DNA of 64,000 nucleotides from NCBI GenBank assembly GCA_963708675.1, contig CAVPTO010000003.1, forward strand, positions 1,984,001 through 2,048,000, written 5' to 3'. Within the stretch, counting starts at the first letter, position 1. Every line of letters begins with the position of its first letter. Position numbers and translations under genes: made by a program. Shown piece by piece: positions 1 through 9,262 of this stretch. The notes beneath the pieces are model-generated. The model was given only the letters and a program-made list of their open reading frames with translations, did no database searches and was not told the origin of the DNA. This DNA comes from DATAXP01 sp963708675 (GTDB lineage Bacteria > Planctomycetota > Planctomycetia > Pirellulales > PNKZ01).

Positions 1-1670
1 AGTGGAAACATGCCCGCCGCCATGATGAGCAGCGCGGCGAACGCCCACATCACCAGGTTGCGACGCGGCAGCGCCCAGGTGAGCAACGGCTTGTAAATAT
101 GAATGAAGCTACGAACGATCGGGTTCTCTTCCTCGCTCCGCAGACGGCCTTTGATGAACGTCGGAATGAGTGCCGGCACAAGTGTGATCGAGATGATGGC
201 GACACCGATGAGCGCGAAGCTTTTGGTGAAAGCTAAGGGATGGAACAGCTTCCCTTCGCGTCCCGAGAGCATGAACACCGGAATAAACGAAATCAGCATG
301 ATCATCACGCTGAAGAAGATCGGCCGACCCACGGTGCGGCACGCGGGAATGACCAGTTCGCGAATGTCGCCCGTCACCTTCCGGTCGCCGAAATGTTCCT
401 TGAGATGATGCGTCGCGTTCTCGGTCATCACGATTGCCTGATCGACGAGAATGCCGATCGAGATCGTGATGCCCGCTAGCGACATGATGTTCGCCTGGAT
501 GTCGATGATCCCGAGGACGCGTAGCAGCCACATCGTCATAAACGAGAACAGCACCGCCAGCGGCAGCGTGATGCAGATGACGAACACACTGCGAACGTGG
601 CCGAGGATCAATAGGATCGCGATCGAGGCGATTGCCATTTCGTGCCACATCACTTCGCCGAGAGTGTGAATCGCGCCGGTAATGAGGCGAGTGCGGTCGT
701 AAGCCGCGACGATATGCACGCCCTTGGGAAGTCCTGGTTGCAGTTCGAGAATCTTTTCTTTGATGCGCTTGGTGACTTCCAGCGGATTCTCGCCGTGACG
801 CATCAACACCGCGCCGCCTACGACCTCGCTGCCGTCCTTCTCGTAGACGCTGCGGCGATACTGCGTGCCGAGCTGCACCGAGGCAATGTTCTTGACGTAG
901 ATCGGTGTGCCGTCGATCTCCTTAATGACGGTCTCTTCAATGTCGCGCTTGTTGGTGATCCAGCCGACGCCGCGGACGATGTACTCGGCGTTGTTCTTCT
1001 GAATGACGCCTCCACCGGCCGGCATGTTGCTCTTACCGACCGCGGAATAAAGATCGCCGAGCGTGAGACCATAAGCCCGTAGTGCCTCGGGCCTCACGTC
1101 AACCTGGTACTCCATCGGCATACCACCGACCGTGGCGACGTCGGCCACGCCTGCGGCCCCGTTGAGTTGTGGCGCGATGTAGAACTTGTTGAGCGCCCAA
1201 AGGCGCGGCGGATCGATCGGATGCTCAGCGCTTGGCTCGAGCGTGTACCAAAAGATCTGTCCCAGCGCCGTCGCATCGGGCGCCAGATAGGGCACGACGC
1301 CAGCCGGAAGAAACGTACTTGCCTGTGCGAGCTTTTCCGTGACGCGCTGACGCGCGAAGTAGAAGTCGATCTCGTCCTGAAAAATCAGCGTGATCATCGA
1401 GAAGTTAAACTCGCTCGACGAACGGACCGCCTTGATGCCAGCGAGTCCTTGCAACTTCAGCGACAGGGGATACGTGACCTGGTCCTCGATTTCGCGCGGA
1501 CTGCGCCCCATCCAGTCGGTAAAGACGATGACCTGGTTCTCGCTGAGGTCGGGAATCGCATCGACGGGCGTGTTGAGCATCGCGTAGATGCCGACGACCG
1601 TCAGTGCGGCCGCGAGGATCAGCACCAGAAAGCGATTGCGGATCGAGCTCTCGATCAATCGTTCGATCAT
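1..1670 (-). CDS. Heavy-metal efflux RND pump, CusA/CzcA family (N-terminal part, cut by window edge)
   Basis: Inner-membrane proton-driven pump that would export Cu/Ag-type cations through a tripartite CusCBA-like complex. About 556 codons are present, against roughly 1040 for the family, and the frame runs open off the left edge. The start reads MIERLIESSIRNRF followed by a first membrane helix (about residues 13-31) and the RND opening DAIPDLSENQVIVFTDW. The pore-helix motif GILVDQAIVMTEN, with the charged residues needed for proton flow, lies near 410-480 on the opposite strand. The ATG at 1670 overlaps the adaptor stop by ATGA, so the two genes are translationally coupled. The CusA versus CzcA substrate class is inferred mainly from the HMA and Cys-rich neighbours. 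Confidence 0.93.
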   Translation of the reverse strand, partial: MIERLIESSIRNRFLVLILAAALTVVGIYAMLNTPVDAIPDLSENQVIVFTDWMGRSPREIEDQVTYPLSLKLQGLAGIKAVRSSSEFNFSMITLIFQDEIDFYFARQRVTEKLAQASTFLPAGVVPYLAPDATALGQIFWYTLEPSAEHPIDPPRLWALNKFYIAPQLNGAAGVADVATVGGMPMEYQVDVRPEALRAYGLTLGDLYSAVGKSNMPAGGGVIQKNNAEYIVRGVGWITNKRDIEETVIKEIDGTPIYVKNIASVQLGTQYRRSVYEKDGSEVVGGAVLMRHGENPLEVTKRIKEKILELQPGLPKGVHIVAAYDRTRLITGAIHTLGEVMWHEMAIASIAILLILGHVRSVFVICITLPLAVLFSFMTMWLLRVLGIIDIQANIMSLAGITISIGILVDQAIVMTENATHHLKEHFGDRKVTGDIRELVIPACRTVGRPIFFSVMIMLISFIPVFMLSGREGKLFHPLAFTKSFALIGVAIISITLVPALIPTFIKGRLRSEEENPIVRSFIHIYKPLLTWALPRRNLVMWAFAALLIMAAGMFP

Positions 1671-3778
1671 GGAGCTAGCGACTCCTTCGCGCCTTCAGTG
1701 GCCTGAAGCTGCTTGAGCGTTTCCAATGTCTTCTTGGGATCGGCGAGCGCTCTGTCGCGGCAATGTTTACAGCAGACAAACGCGCTCTGGCCTTCGATCG
1801 TGACTTTCACCGGCGCGCCCATGGAACCCAGACGACTCTTGGTCAGCACGACGCAATACTTCTGCGCGACAGCCAACGCTCGGTCTTCGGGTGACAGTTG
1901 ATCGAGCGCCGCCTTGATCGTTGCTTCTTCCACGGAATGACTATCTTTGGATACGGGTACGGGAGGTAGTGGCGCGTCCAAGTCAGCCATCGTCGTTTGG
2001 TCCGTCGGCGCGCTGTGTTTCGCTTTCTCGATTTGTGCGAGCGTTTTCGTAGGATTGGCCAGCGCCTGTTCTTTGCACCCGTCACAGCACAGAAAAACGG
2101 GATGACCGTCGACCGTTACCTTCACGGGCGGCCCCATCGAGCCGAGACGATTCGACGTCAGCATGGGGCAATAGCGCTGCGCTTCGGCCAGCGCTCGATC
2201 GTCAGGCGCGAGTTTCGCCAAGACATCGTGAATCTTCGCGTCAGGGTCTTCTGGAGTTGAAGGCCTCACGGAGGTCACCGTCGACCCGCTCTTGGAACCG
2301 CCGCCACTGCCACCGAAATAGATCGAGCCAGCTGCCGGGTTCAGCCGCGTTTCGGCATCGATCAGAAACGAACCCGAGGTGACGATCCTCTCGCCCGGCG
2401 ATAAACCTCGCAATACGGGATAGAACGTCACCTGATCGGGGCCGATCATCTTCGGCCCCAACTCGACGAGCACTCCTTCGAAGACGCCCGGCGACGCTTC
2501 GCGGTACACAATCGTCTGGCTACCCGTGTCGATGACCGACGTCTCGGGCACTGCAAGGACGAGCCCCTGGTCGAGCTTCATCTGCCGTTGATGGTCGCCG
2601 CCCACCGAGCGCACGATCGCTTCCACTTGATTGGGAGCGACGTCGATGAGCACGGTCGCGGTAGCGCCGGGTCGCAGCTTGTGGCCGGGATTGTTGAGCT
2701 CGCAGCGAACGGTGACGGTTCGCGTATCCTGATCGACGTGCGGATAGATGAACGTCAAAGCGCCCCGAAACGGCTCGTCGGGAAACGATCGCGTGATGGC
2801 TGTGACGCGCGGGCCGTTGTCCGACGGAGCGCTCGGCTTGTGCGATTGATCGGTCGGGAGAAACGCCATGTCGTCTTCGTAAACCTGTGCCTGAACCCAC
2901 ACGGTCGACAGATCGGCGATGTCATATAGCGACGTCCCCTCATCAACATACTGGCCTTCTTGAACGTATTTCGTGATTACGTGGCCGCTGATCGGCGAAC
3001 GAATCTTCACATGCGAGTTCGCCTGGCCCGCTTTTAGTACATCGTCGATTTGCTGCTCGTCGACACCAAGCAGGCCGAGTCGTGTTCGCGCGCTGCGCAA
3101 TAGCTGCGCATCGTTGGAACGCTTCGCGTCGAGCAAGTTCTGCATGGTCACGTTGAGTTCAGGACTGTACAGCGAAGCCAACAAATCGCCGGCATCGACC
3201 ATCGTTCCTGTTTCGCTCACGTAGAGCTGATCGAGACGCCCCTTGGTGCGAGCCGTCACCTTGCGCTGTCCGCGCTCGTTGAACTCGATGTAGCCGATCG
3301 CGGTGATGCGTTTCGCGAGAGGCAGATAATCGACGGTCGACGTCCGAACGCCAGCGAGCACGACGCGGTACGGCGACAACTGCACGCGATTCACAACGCC
3401 AGCCGCGAGTGCTTCCTCGTGCGTGTCTCCCTTCTTGCGTTTAGAGACAGGCATGAAGCAGATCGGGCATTTATCTTTGCCGTTGTCGCGAACGACCGAC
3501 GGGTGCATCGGGCAGAACCACTCGACATCGCTGGCGACAGCGGGCGAGGAATCGGAAGGCCTTGTCCACCTGTCGTAGTACGCCGCGAGCGTATCCCACT
3601 GCGTGATCACCGCCCCGATGGCCACGAGCACCGCAATGAATCGCAGCCGCGCGAGCTTGACGAGAATGATGAAGTCGAACCACCACCACGCCTTTCGCCA
3701 TCCTTTGAGATGCGGCGGCGCGCGTAGCCCACCTTCATCAATCGCCGAGGTACGCGGCTCAATGCGTTCGTCAGTCAT
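1667..3778 (-). CDS. RND efflux periplasmic adaptor (CusB-like) with HMBD and duplicated Cys-rich C-terminal domains
   Basis: Membrane-fusion protein linking the RND pump to the outer-membrane channel. An ATG exists at 3793, but GGGAGAAG lies just upstream of the ATG at 3778 (MTDERIEP), so 3778 is chosen. Positions here count from 3793: membrane helix about 48-66; heavy-metal-binding domain at 93-115 (FCPMHP, CPICFMP; C94, C109, C112); lipoyl/HlyD and barrel region about 140-480; then two TRASH/YHS-like repeats at about 516-595 and 617-700, each opening with YC and closing on a Cys cluster (C542, C569/C570/C573; C647, C674/C675/C678). CusB-type adaptors are usually 400-520 residues, so the duplicated tail is unusual. 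The tail probably captures metal, which is an inference. Confidence 0.92.
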   Translation of the reverse strand: MTDERIEPRTSAIDEGGLRAPPHLKGWRKAWWWFDFIILVKLARLRFIAVLVAIGAVITQWDTLAAYYDRWTRPSDSSPAVASDVEWFCPMHPSVVRDNGKDKCPICFMPVSKRKKGDTHEEALAAGVVNRVQLSPYRVVLAGVRTSTVDYLPLAKRITAIGYIEFNERGQRKVTARTKGRLDQLYVSETGTMVDAGDLLASLYSPELNVTMQNLLDAKRSNDAQLLRSARTRLGLLGVDEQQIDDVLKAGQANSHVKIRSPISGHVITKYVQEGQYVDEGTSLYDIADLSTVWVQAQVYEDDMAFLPTDQSHKPSAPSDNGPRVTAITRSFPDEPFRGALTFIYPHVDQDTRTVTVRCELNNPGHKLRPGATATVLIDVAPNQVEAIVRSVGGDHQRQMKLDQGLVLAVPETSVIDTGSQTIVYREASPGVFEGVLVELGPKMIGPDQVTFYPVLRGLSPGERIVTSGSFLIDAETRLNPAAGSIYFGGSGGGSKSGSTVTSVRPSTPEDPDAKIHDVLAKLAPDDRALAEAQRYCPMLTSNRLGSMGPPVKVTVDGHPVFLCCDGCKEQALANPTKTLAQIEKAKHSAPTDQTTMADLDAPLPPVPVSKDSHSVEEATIKAALDQLSPEDRALAVAQKYCVVLTKSRLGSMGAPVKVTIEGQSAFVCCKHCRDRALADPKKTLETLKQLQATEGAKESLAP

Positions 3779-3799
3779 GGCCACTTCTCCCATAACGAA

Positions 3800-3883
3800 G
3801 ACTCGAGAACGGGCAGCCGAACCAGGTGCCGGTACTTGGTGCTAACCCGCCAGCCGCGAAGAACGGCTGCCCGTTCTCGAGTC
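3800..3883. repeat. Inverted repeat, 20-bp perfect arms
   Basis: The arms at 3800-3819 (GACTCGAGAACGGGCAGCCG) and 3864-3883 are perfect reverse complements around a 44-nt loop. The repeat lies between the HMA gene and the adaptor gene, so in that operon it could fold in the mRNA as an attenuator or processing site. The loop carries GCTAACCCGCCAGC, which recurs at about 5290, so part of it belongs to a dispersed repeat. Confidence 0.8.
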
Positions 3884-3925
3884 TCCTCGTCGTCACATCC
3901 CGAACGTCGATCACGAAGACACCGA

Positions 3926-4465
3926 TCATTCAAACGTCGTCGCTGCAATACCTGCATTCTTCAACGCATCGATCAATTGCTGCGTCGTTGCCACGCCCTG
4001 CGAAGCGAAACTGATGGCCAGCGATTGCTGCTGTGGATACAGAAACACCTGTGCGACGCCTGGCACTTTGGTCAGTGCTTCCTTTGCAGCCTTGCCCTTG
4101 GCGTCGTCGAGTCCCGGCACCTTCAGCGCCAACGATCCTTGGTAGTGCATGCCGCCGCCCATCATGTGCGGCATCGCGGCGATGGCTTGTGCAACTTGCT
4201 GAGCCGAGATCACCTTCTCGTCGAACGCAACGCGAGCGTTCTTGCTCGACCAGTCGACCTCGGCCGACTGAACACCTTTGGTTCGCGAGAGCGACGATTC
4301 GACCGTGCGTGTGCAAGGGGGACAGTGCAGCCCTTGAATCAAGAAAGTCTGTGTCGCAACGGCAGCGCCAGCAGAAGTGGCGGGTGATTGTGCGACGATT
4401 GTCGTGACAAATACGGCGGTGACTGCGATCACCGTGGTGATGAGCAATGATTTCATGGATTTCAT
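3926..4465 (-). CDS. Exported heavy-metal-associated (HMA) domain protein
   Basis: Secreted or membrane-tethered metal carrier that would feed the adjacent efflux pump. The 179-residue protein has an N-terminal hydrophobic signal (about 5-25), then a classic HMA fold with the CxxC ligand pair in GLHCPPCT (C48, C51). A second HMA-like repeat spans about 108-178; its metal loop is replaced by GLDDAKGK, so it has lost both cysteines. An MMGGGMH stretch sits between the repeats and could add ligands. AGGAGG lies 7 nt before the ATG at 4465 and supports this start over the ATG three codons on. The gene is upstream of the adaptor on the same strand. Cu or Ag is the likely cargo but is not proven. 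Confidence 0.88.
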   Translation of the reverse strand: MKSMKSLLITTVIAVTAVFVTTIVAQSPATSAGAAVATQTFLIQGLHCPPCTRTVESSLSRTKGVQSAEVDWSSKNARVAFDEKVISAQQVAQAIAAMPHMMGGGMHYQGSLALKVPGLDDAKGKAAKEALTKVPGVAQVFLYPQQQSLAISFASQGVATTQQLIDALKNAGIAATTFE

Positions 4466-4617
4466 GTTGATTCCTCCTGCAAAGCCTGATGGAAAGCGGA
4501 CCGTGATCGGACGATGAGCGGCACGATAGGCGCGATCGATGAGCGAACAGGCGCTCCGTCATTGCACCACGCAAAAGAAGATGCGTCCGCTAAGCGAAAC
4601 GGCGCATCGGCCTCACT

Positions 4618-5082
4618 TCAAATCAGGAGGCAGCGAAAAACGACGATAAGGTCATCGGGCGGCCCGACGTCGTGCGTGTGCCGCAGATTGCAACCGCGAA
4701 GTGTCGTCGAGCAGAGAATCGCCGCGCCATCGACGTCGGCTAGAAAAAGCCACGATTCAACGGGTGCCGGCGCCGCCACGGTCACACTAGACGTGAACGG
4801 CTTCGCCGTAATGATTTTGCAAGCGTCGCAGGGCGATTGCGATGCCGGCCTCTCCGAATCGCGCGATGCTTCTTTTCGGCAGCAACTGCGAGCAGGCCTA
4901 TCGCAGCAGGACTTTGCCGCAACGTCCGCGTGAGACTTCCGCACACCCAATGCATGCGGGCAGAGAATGCGACGTTCGCCGTTGGCGCACTCGCACTCAG
5001 GCAGTTGCAGCCCGGCGAACAATGCCAGCGGAATCATGGCCGACAAGACGGCGTTTCGCAGCGTGCTTGAGATTCGAATCAT
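4618..5082 (-). CDS. Cys-rich exported protein of the metal-efflux cluster (function unknown)
   Basis: Not assigned to a named family. An in-frame ATG at 5142 exists, but the ATG at 5082 (MIRISSTLRN) is preferred because it leads directly into a signal-like segment (AVLSAMIPLALFAGL). The mature part is rich in cysteines: ECECANGE, LCPHALG, KSCCD, SCCRK and CDAC. The tail is hydrophobic (DDLIVVFRCLLI). Similar small Cys-rich exported proteins tend to accompany planctomycete metal-efflux operons, which is a recollection and was not checked. It probably heads the minus-strand operon with the HMA protein, adaptor and pump. A role in periplasmic metal binding is an inference. Confidence 0.65.
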   Translation of the reverse strand: MIRISSTLRNAVLSAMIPLALFAGLQLPECECANGERRILCPHALGVRKSHADVAAKSCCDRPARSCCRKEASRDSERPASQSPCDACKIITAKPFTSSVTVAAPAPVESWLFLADVDGAAILCSTTLRGCNLRHTHDVGPPDDLIVVFRCLLI

Positions 5083-5337
5083 GACGCAACCGCTTGGCCA
5101 ACACGCAAACTCTACGAAGATTATCCAACCGGAACGAGGCAACGGTCAAGTCTACCGGATGAAGTGCGTGGTATTCATCGCAGTGGTTCAATCCCGTGCC
5201 AGCGATGACGGTTGTACGAGCCGAATGCTTAAAGCTTAGCGGTAACGGTTATTGCGGCCGATCTCTTTCTACGACGACTGGCTCTTAACGCTAACCCGCC
5301 AGCTGACACGCCGATTGAGACGAAGGCCGGGGGACTC

Positions 5338-6792
5338 ATGTCTTTCCGACTGCGGTGCGCGTGCGCGATCGGCTGGACACTAGCGACGTTTTGCGTTGCG
5401 GGGTGTGCCGGCCGCGCGGACCGCGACACCGTTGCGAAACACGATCCGCCCGCGAAGCAGCCCTCGGCTGTTGCGGCAGATAAGTCGCTGCCATCATCGA
5501 CTGATGCGACGGTGCCGGTCGCCTATCAAGAGACGTTCCCCACCAGAGTCGACGAATCCGTCGAGCCGCACGTCGCAAACGCGTCACAGTTCAATGGCGT
5601 CCTGGACGTCAATCAACTGGTCGCCGAGGTTCATGCGCAAAACCGATCGTTGCAAGCGATGGTCGCGACATGGCGCGCGGCTGCTGAGCGCTATCCGCAA
5701 GCAATCGCGCTCGATGATCCTATGTTTACGTCGATGACCGCACCGGGGTCGTGGAACTCTTCGAACGTTGCGACGGCGTACATCGTCGGCGGATCGCAGA
5801 AGATTCCCTGGCACGGCAAGCGAGAGCTGCGAGGTCGCGTGGCCGATGCGATGGCACGTTCTGCCTACTGGGACTTTGCCGACGCGCGTCTCGAACTGAC
5901 GCGTTCCGCGCAGATGGCGTTCTTCGAATACTATCTCGTCGAGCGACAACTCGAACTGAACACGGCAAACGCGCGTAGTCTGCGAGAGTTTCGAGACACC
6001 GCGTTGCGACAGTACGAAGCGAATCTCGGAATGCAGCAGGACATTCTGCAAGCAGACGTCGAGCTCGCGGACTTGGAACGCAATCAAGTCGAGCTTGAGC
6101 GCATGCTCAACGTCGCGCGGGCACGCATCAATACGTTGATGCACCGCACGCCCGATAGTCCGCTCCCTTCGTCGCCGTCGCAACTCACCACCGAATTCGA
6201 ACCAGCGACCCCTGACGTCATGCGATCCATCGCCCTGCAACGTCGTCCGGACCTCGCATCGCTATCTGCAAAGATACAAGCCGAACAAGCGGCCTTGGCA
6301 CTCGCGAACAAGGAGTTCTTTCCCGACTTCGAGTTGATGGGGCGTTACGACTCGTTCTGGCAGCCCGTGGCCACGCAGGGCGATCTCCGCGCGCAAGCGG
6401 GCGTGAACATGAATGTGCCGGTTTACCTTGAAAAGCGCCGGGCCGCCGTTCGCGAGGCGATGTTCAAGCTCAACCAGCAGCGCGCGGAATACGAGCAACG
6501 CATCGACGACATTAATAACGACGTGCAGACGGCCTACGAGCGCGTAATCGAGATGCGTCGCATCGTGCAAATTTACGAAGATCGCGTCTTACCCGCCGCT
6601 ACCCAGAACGTCTCATCTGCCCGCGCCGATTACGTCGCAGGCCGCGGCGACTTCTTGCGTCTCGTGTCAGCTCAACGTCAGGTCATCTCTCTTCGCGAGA
6701 AGCACCAGCAAGCCATCGCCGAATTCCACGTGCGTATGGCTGACCTCAAGCGCGCCGTCGCCGGCCCTGTGCCGCTCAATGTTCGACCGTAA
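5338..6792 (+). CDS. TolC-family outer-membrane efflux lipoprotein (CusC-like)
   Basis: Outer-membrane channel of the tripartite metal exporter. The 484-residue protein begins with a lipoprotein signal and a lipobox at CVAGC (C23), as in CusC. It carries the two long alpha-helical coiled-coil repeats of the OEP family: Q/E/R-rich stretches such as LVERQLELNTANARSLREF (residues about 200-218) and a second set near 380-470 ending in VSAQRQVISLREKHQQAIAEF. It is divergent from the metal cluster across a 255-bp gap and is the only channel component here, so it should pair with the pump at 1-3778. The start ATG follows GGGGGAC. Confidence 0.88.
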   Translation: MSFRLRCACAIGWTLATFCVAGCAGRADRDTVAKHDPPAKQPSAVAADKSLPSSTDATVPVAYQETFPTRVDESVEPHVANASQFNGVLDVNQLVAEVHAQNRSLQAMVATWRAAAERYPQAIALDDPMFTSMTAPGSWNSSNVATAYIVGGSQKIPWHGKRELRGRVADAMARSAYWDFADARLELTRSAQMAFFEYYLVERQLELNTANARSLREFRDTALRQYEANLGMQQDILQADVELADLERNQVELERMLNVARARINTLMHRTPDSPLPSSPSQLTTEFEPATPDVMRSIALQRRPDLASLSAKIQAEQAALALANKEFFPDFELMGRYDSFWQPVATQGDLRAQAGVNMNVPVYLEKRRAAVREAMFKLNQQRAEYEQRIDDINNDVQTAYERVIEMRRIVQIYEDRVLPAATQNVSSARADYVAGRGDFLRLVSAQRQVISLREKHQQAIAEFHVRMADLKRAVAGPVPLNVRP

Positions 6793-7327
6793 CGCAAGCG
6801 GCGCATTGTCGACCCACATCCGACTCCCAGAACCGTTTTCAGCGACTCCCAACCCAGGGCAGCGGCTGAGGAATGTATCGTAGCCAGAGTCTCTTAGGAG
6901 CACCTCGAGTACTCAGGGGGGCTGCAAATTTGATGAGAAGCGCCGTAACTCGAAGAATGATGGTAACGGCTTGCTTCTTCGCGGCGGCACTTGCGTACAT
7001 AAACCGTCGACTTTGAAGTCCTCCTGCTCGAGTACTGTCAACGCTTGACCTTCGTCATGCCGTCTCGGCCGCTTCGCGATTGTCAGCACCACGAATGCGC
7101 TGGCCGTTGTCGTCGAACAGCGGCATGCACTTTTTGGTTTGCGGAGGTATGAAATACCAGCAGCCGGTCTGCTTCCAAAACCAAGCAGAGCCGTGTGAGT
7201 TGCGGCGTTTTAATCCGTGATCGCGCCATGAAAATCTGTCGTTCAGGCGGAAGGTTGACCCACGTGTCGCAAGACCGCATAGTGGCCTGAGTCCTTCGCC
7301 ACCAACGCACCAAGCCTCGGGTTTGCA
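6793..7327. other. 535-bp intergenic region
   Basis: No intact gene is convincing. A direct repeat CTCGAGTACT occurs near 6904 and 7027. The right half holds the possible integrase remnant at 7055-7189. Leader and promoter of the following sulfatase must lie here, but I found no clear -35/-10 pair. Confidence 0.5.
7055..7189 (-). pseudogene. Possible remnant of a tyrosine recombinase/integrase N-terminus
   Basis: A 44-codon stretch reads SAWFWKQTGCWYFIPP, then MPLFDDNGQRIRGADNREAA. This resembles the short Trp-rich N-terminal arm of planctomycete integrases, where a W-x-W-K strand pair is followed by a Gly-Asp-Asn turn. It stops at 7055. An adjacent frame upstream begins MARSRIKTPQLTR, so the start of the arm looks separated by a frameshift near 7190. 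No SAM-like or catalytic domain follows. The resemblance is from memory only. Confidence 0.3.
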
Positions 7328-9115
7328 ATGCATCCGCTGACTTCGCCTAGGATTGGGAATTCCGGTCAACGAACCGCTCGTTTACTACACGAATTATCCA
7401 CACTCATCCTCGCAGCGCTAATTGTCCCCTTAATAACATGCCACGTTTATGCCGAAGTTTTAGGCAAGAACGCGCGTAGTCCAAACATCGTCCTCATACT
7501 TGCGGACGACATGGGATTCACCGACCTCGGCTGCTATGGCGGTGAGATCGACACGCCGAATCTCGACAAGTTGGCCGCCGACGGACTGCGGTTCACGCAG
7601 TTCTACAACACGGCGCGATGCTGCCCGACTCGGGCGTCGCTGCTGACCGGGTTGTATCCGCACCAGGCGGGCATGGGTCACATGACCGAGGATAAGGGTC
7701 TGCCCGGTTATCGCGGCGATCTGAATGAAAACTGCGTGACGATTGCCGAGGCGCTGCGGCCGGCGGGTTATCGCAGTTACGCTGTCGGCAAGTGGCATGT
7801 CACAAAGCATGTGACGCCCGACGGCCCGAAATACAACTGGCCGCTGCAGCGTGGATTTGATCGCTACTACGGCATCATCACAGGCGCCGCGAGCTTCTAT
7901 GATCCTGGGGCGCTTTCTCGCGACAACACGGCGATCACCGCGTTCAGCGACCCGGAGTACAAGCCGTCGCAATACTACTTCACGCACGCGCTCAGCGACC
8001 ACGCGGTTCGATATATCAACGAACACCATCGTGACGCTGCCGATCAACCGTTCTTTTTGTACTTGGCGTACACGGCGGCCCATTGGCCGATGCAGGCGCT
8101 CGAGTCCGATATCGCCAAATATCGTGGCAAGTACGACGCTGGCTACGAAGCGGTTCGCCGCGCGCGCTATCAGCGGGCGCAAGGACTCGGCATTCTCGAC
8201 AAGCGATGGGAGCTATCCGAGACGGCCGGTGATTGGGACACGGTCGAGAACAAGGCCTGGGAAGCTCGATGCATGGAAGTGTATGCGGCGATGATCGACT
8301 CGATGGACCAAGGCATCGGCCAAATCGTCGAGACGTTGAAGGCCACGGGACAGCTCGACAACACGCTCATCATGTTCATGCAAGACAATGGCGCGTGCGC
8401 GGAGACGATCGGACGCAAGGAAACCGCCGCGCGAGAGTCCAAACCGACATTGCCGACAATTCCACCCGATGAACTGATGCAAACGGTAATTCCGACGCAG
8501 ACGCGTGACGGGTGGCCGGTGCTCGGCGGCACCGCAGCGATGCCGGGCCCCCCGGACACGTACATCGCTTACGGCGAAGGCTGGGCGAATGTGAGCAATA
8601 CGCCGCTGCGTCGCTACAAACACTGGGTGCACGAAGGAGGCATCTCGACGCCGCTGGTCGTACATTGGCCAGCAGGTATCGCCAAGAATCGACGCAACGC
8701 GTTGGAGCCGCAGCCCAGCCACTTGATCGATATCATGGCAACTTGCCTCGACCTCGCAGGCGCAACGTATCCAACACAACGTGATGGTCAAAACGTGCTG
8801 CCTCGCGCAGGCGTCAGTCTGCGGCCTGCATTTGATGGACGTTCGATCGAGCGCGGCAAGCCGATCTTCTGGGAACACGAAGGGAACCGCGCGGTGCGCG
8901 ACGGCAAGTGGAAACTCGTTGCCAAGCATGACGAGCCTTGGGAGCTTTACGACATTGACTCCGATCGCAGCGAGCAGCACGATTTCGCTGCAGCCGAGGC
9001 AATGCGTCGCGACGCGATGATCGAACAATACGAAAAGTGGGCAAAGGCGTGCAACGTTGCGCCTTGGCCTATCAACGACAAGTCGAAGGCGAAGAAACCC
9101 GCGAAGAAAAAGTAG
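7328..9115 (+). CDS. Secreted arylsulfatase (formylglycine sulfatase)
   Basis: Exported type I sulfatase that hydrolyses sulfate esters, probably on polysaccharides. The 595-residue protein has a hydrophobic export segment (about 24-42), then the metal-binding opening NIVLILADDMG. The formylglycine site is CCPTR (C98-x-P-x-R), inside CCPTRASLLTGLYPHQAG. GKWHVTKH supplies the downstream Lys/His, and FMQDNGAC supplies the second Asp-Asn metal pair. A Lys-rich tail (KSKAKKPAKKK) ends the protein. It needs a formylglycine-generating enzyme, not present here, for activity. The next two genes encode another exported hydrolase and a polysaccharide lyase on the same strand, suggesting a sulfated-glycan function. 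Confidence 0.93.
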   Translation: MHPLTSPRIGNSGQRTARLLHELSTLILAALIVPLITCHVYAEVLGKNARSPNIVLILADDMGFTDLGCYGGEIDTPNLDKLAADGLRFTQFYNTARCCPTRASLLTGLYPHQAGMGHMTEDKGLPGYRGDLNENCVTIAEALRPAGYRSYAVGKWHVTKHVTPDGPKYNWPLQRGFDRYYGIITGAASFYDPGALSRDNTAITAFSDPEYKPSQYYFTHALSDHAVRYINEHHRDAADQPFFLYLAYTAAHWPMQALESDIAKYRGKYDAGYEAVRRARYQRAQGLGILDKRWELSETAGDWDTVENKAWEARCMEVYAAMIDSMDQGIGQIVETLKATGQLDNTLIMFMQDNGACAETIGRKETAARESKPTLPTIPPDELMQTVIPTQTRDGWPVLGGTAAMPGPPDTYIAYGEGWANVSNTPLRRYKHWVHEGGISTPLVVHWPAGIAKNRRNALEPQPSHLIDIMATCLDLAGATYPTQRDGQNVLPRAGVSLRPAFDGRSIERGKPIFWEHEGNRAVRDGKWKLVAKHDEPWELYDIDSDRSEQHDFAAAEAMRRDAMIEQYEKWAKACNVAPWPINDKSKAKKPAKKK

Positions 9116-9262
9116 CTGCTCGTAGCTCGGAATGCGGGGTTAATGAGCAGGAGAGCGACCTTTTTTGACAATGGGCCCCACGCAAATAGAATCGTGGCCA
9201 GCCGGTTGCTTCAGCGGCCGAAAGCCTCATACATATCGTCTACCGATGCAGATGAATTCTCG

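Noticed and set aside
5170..5215. T-arm-like GGTTCAATCC suggesting a tRNA
   Set aside because: The flanking bases do not form a T-stem and no acceptor or anticodon stem fits.
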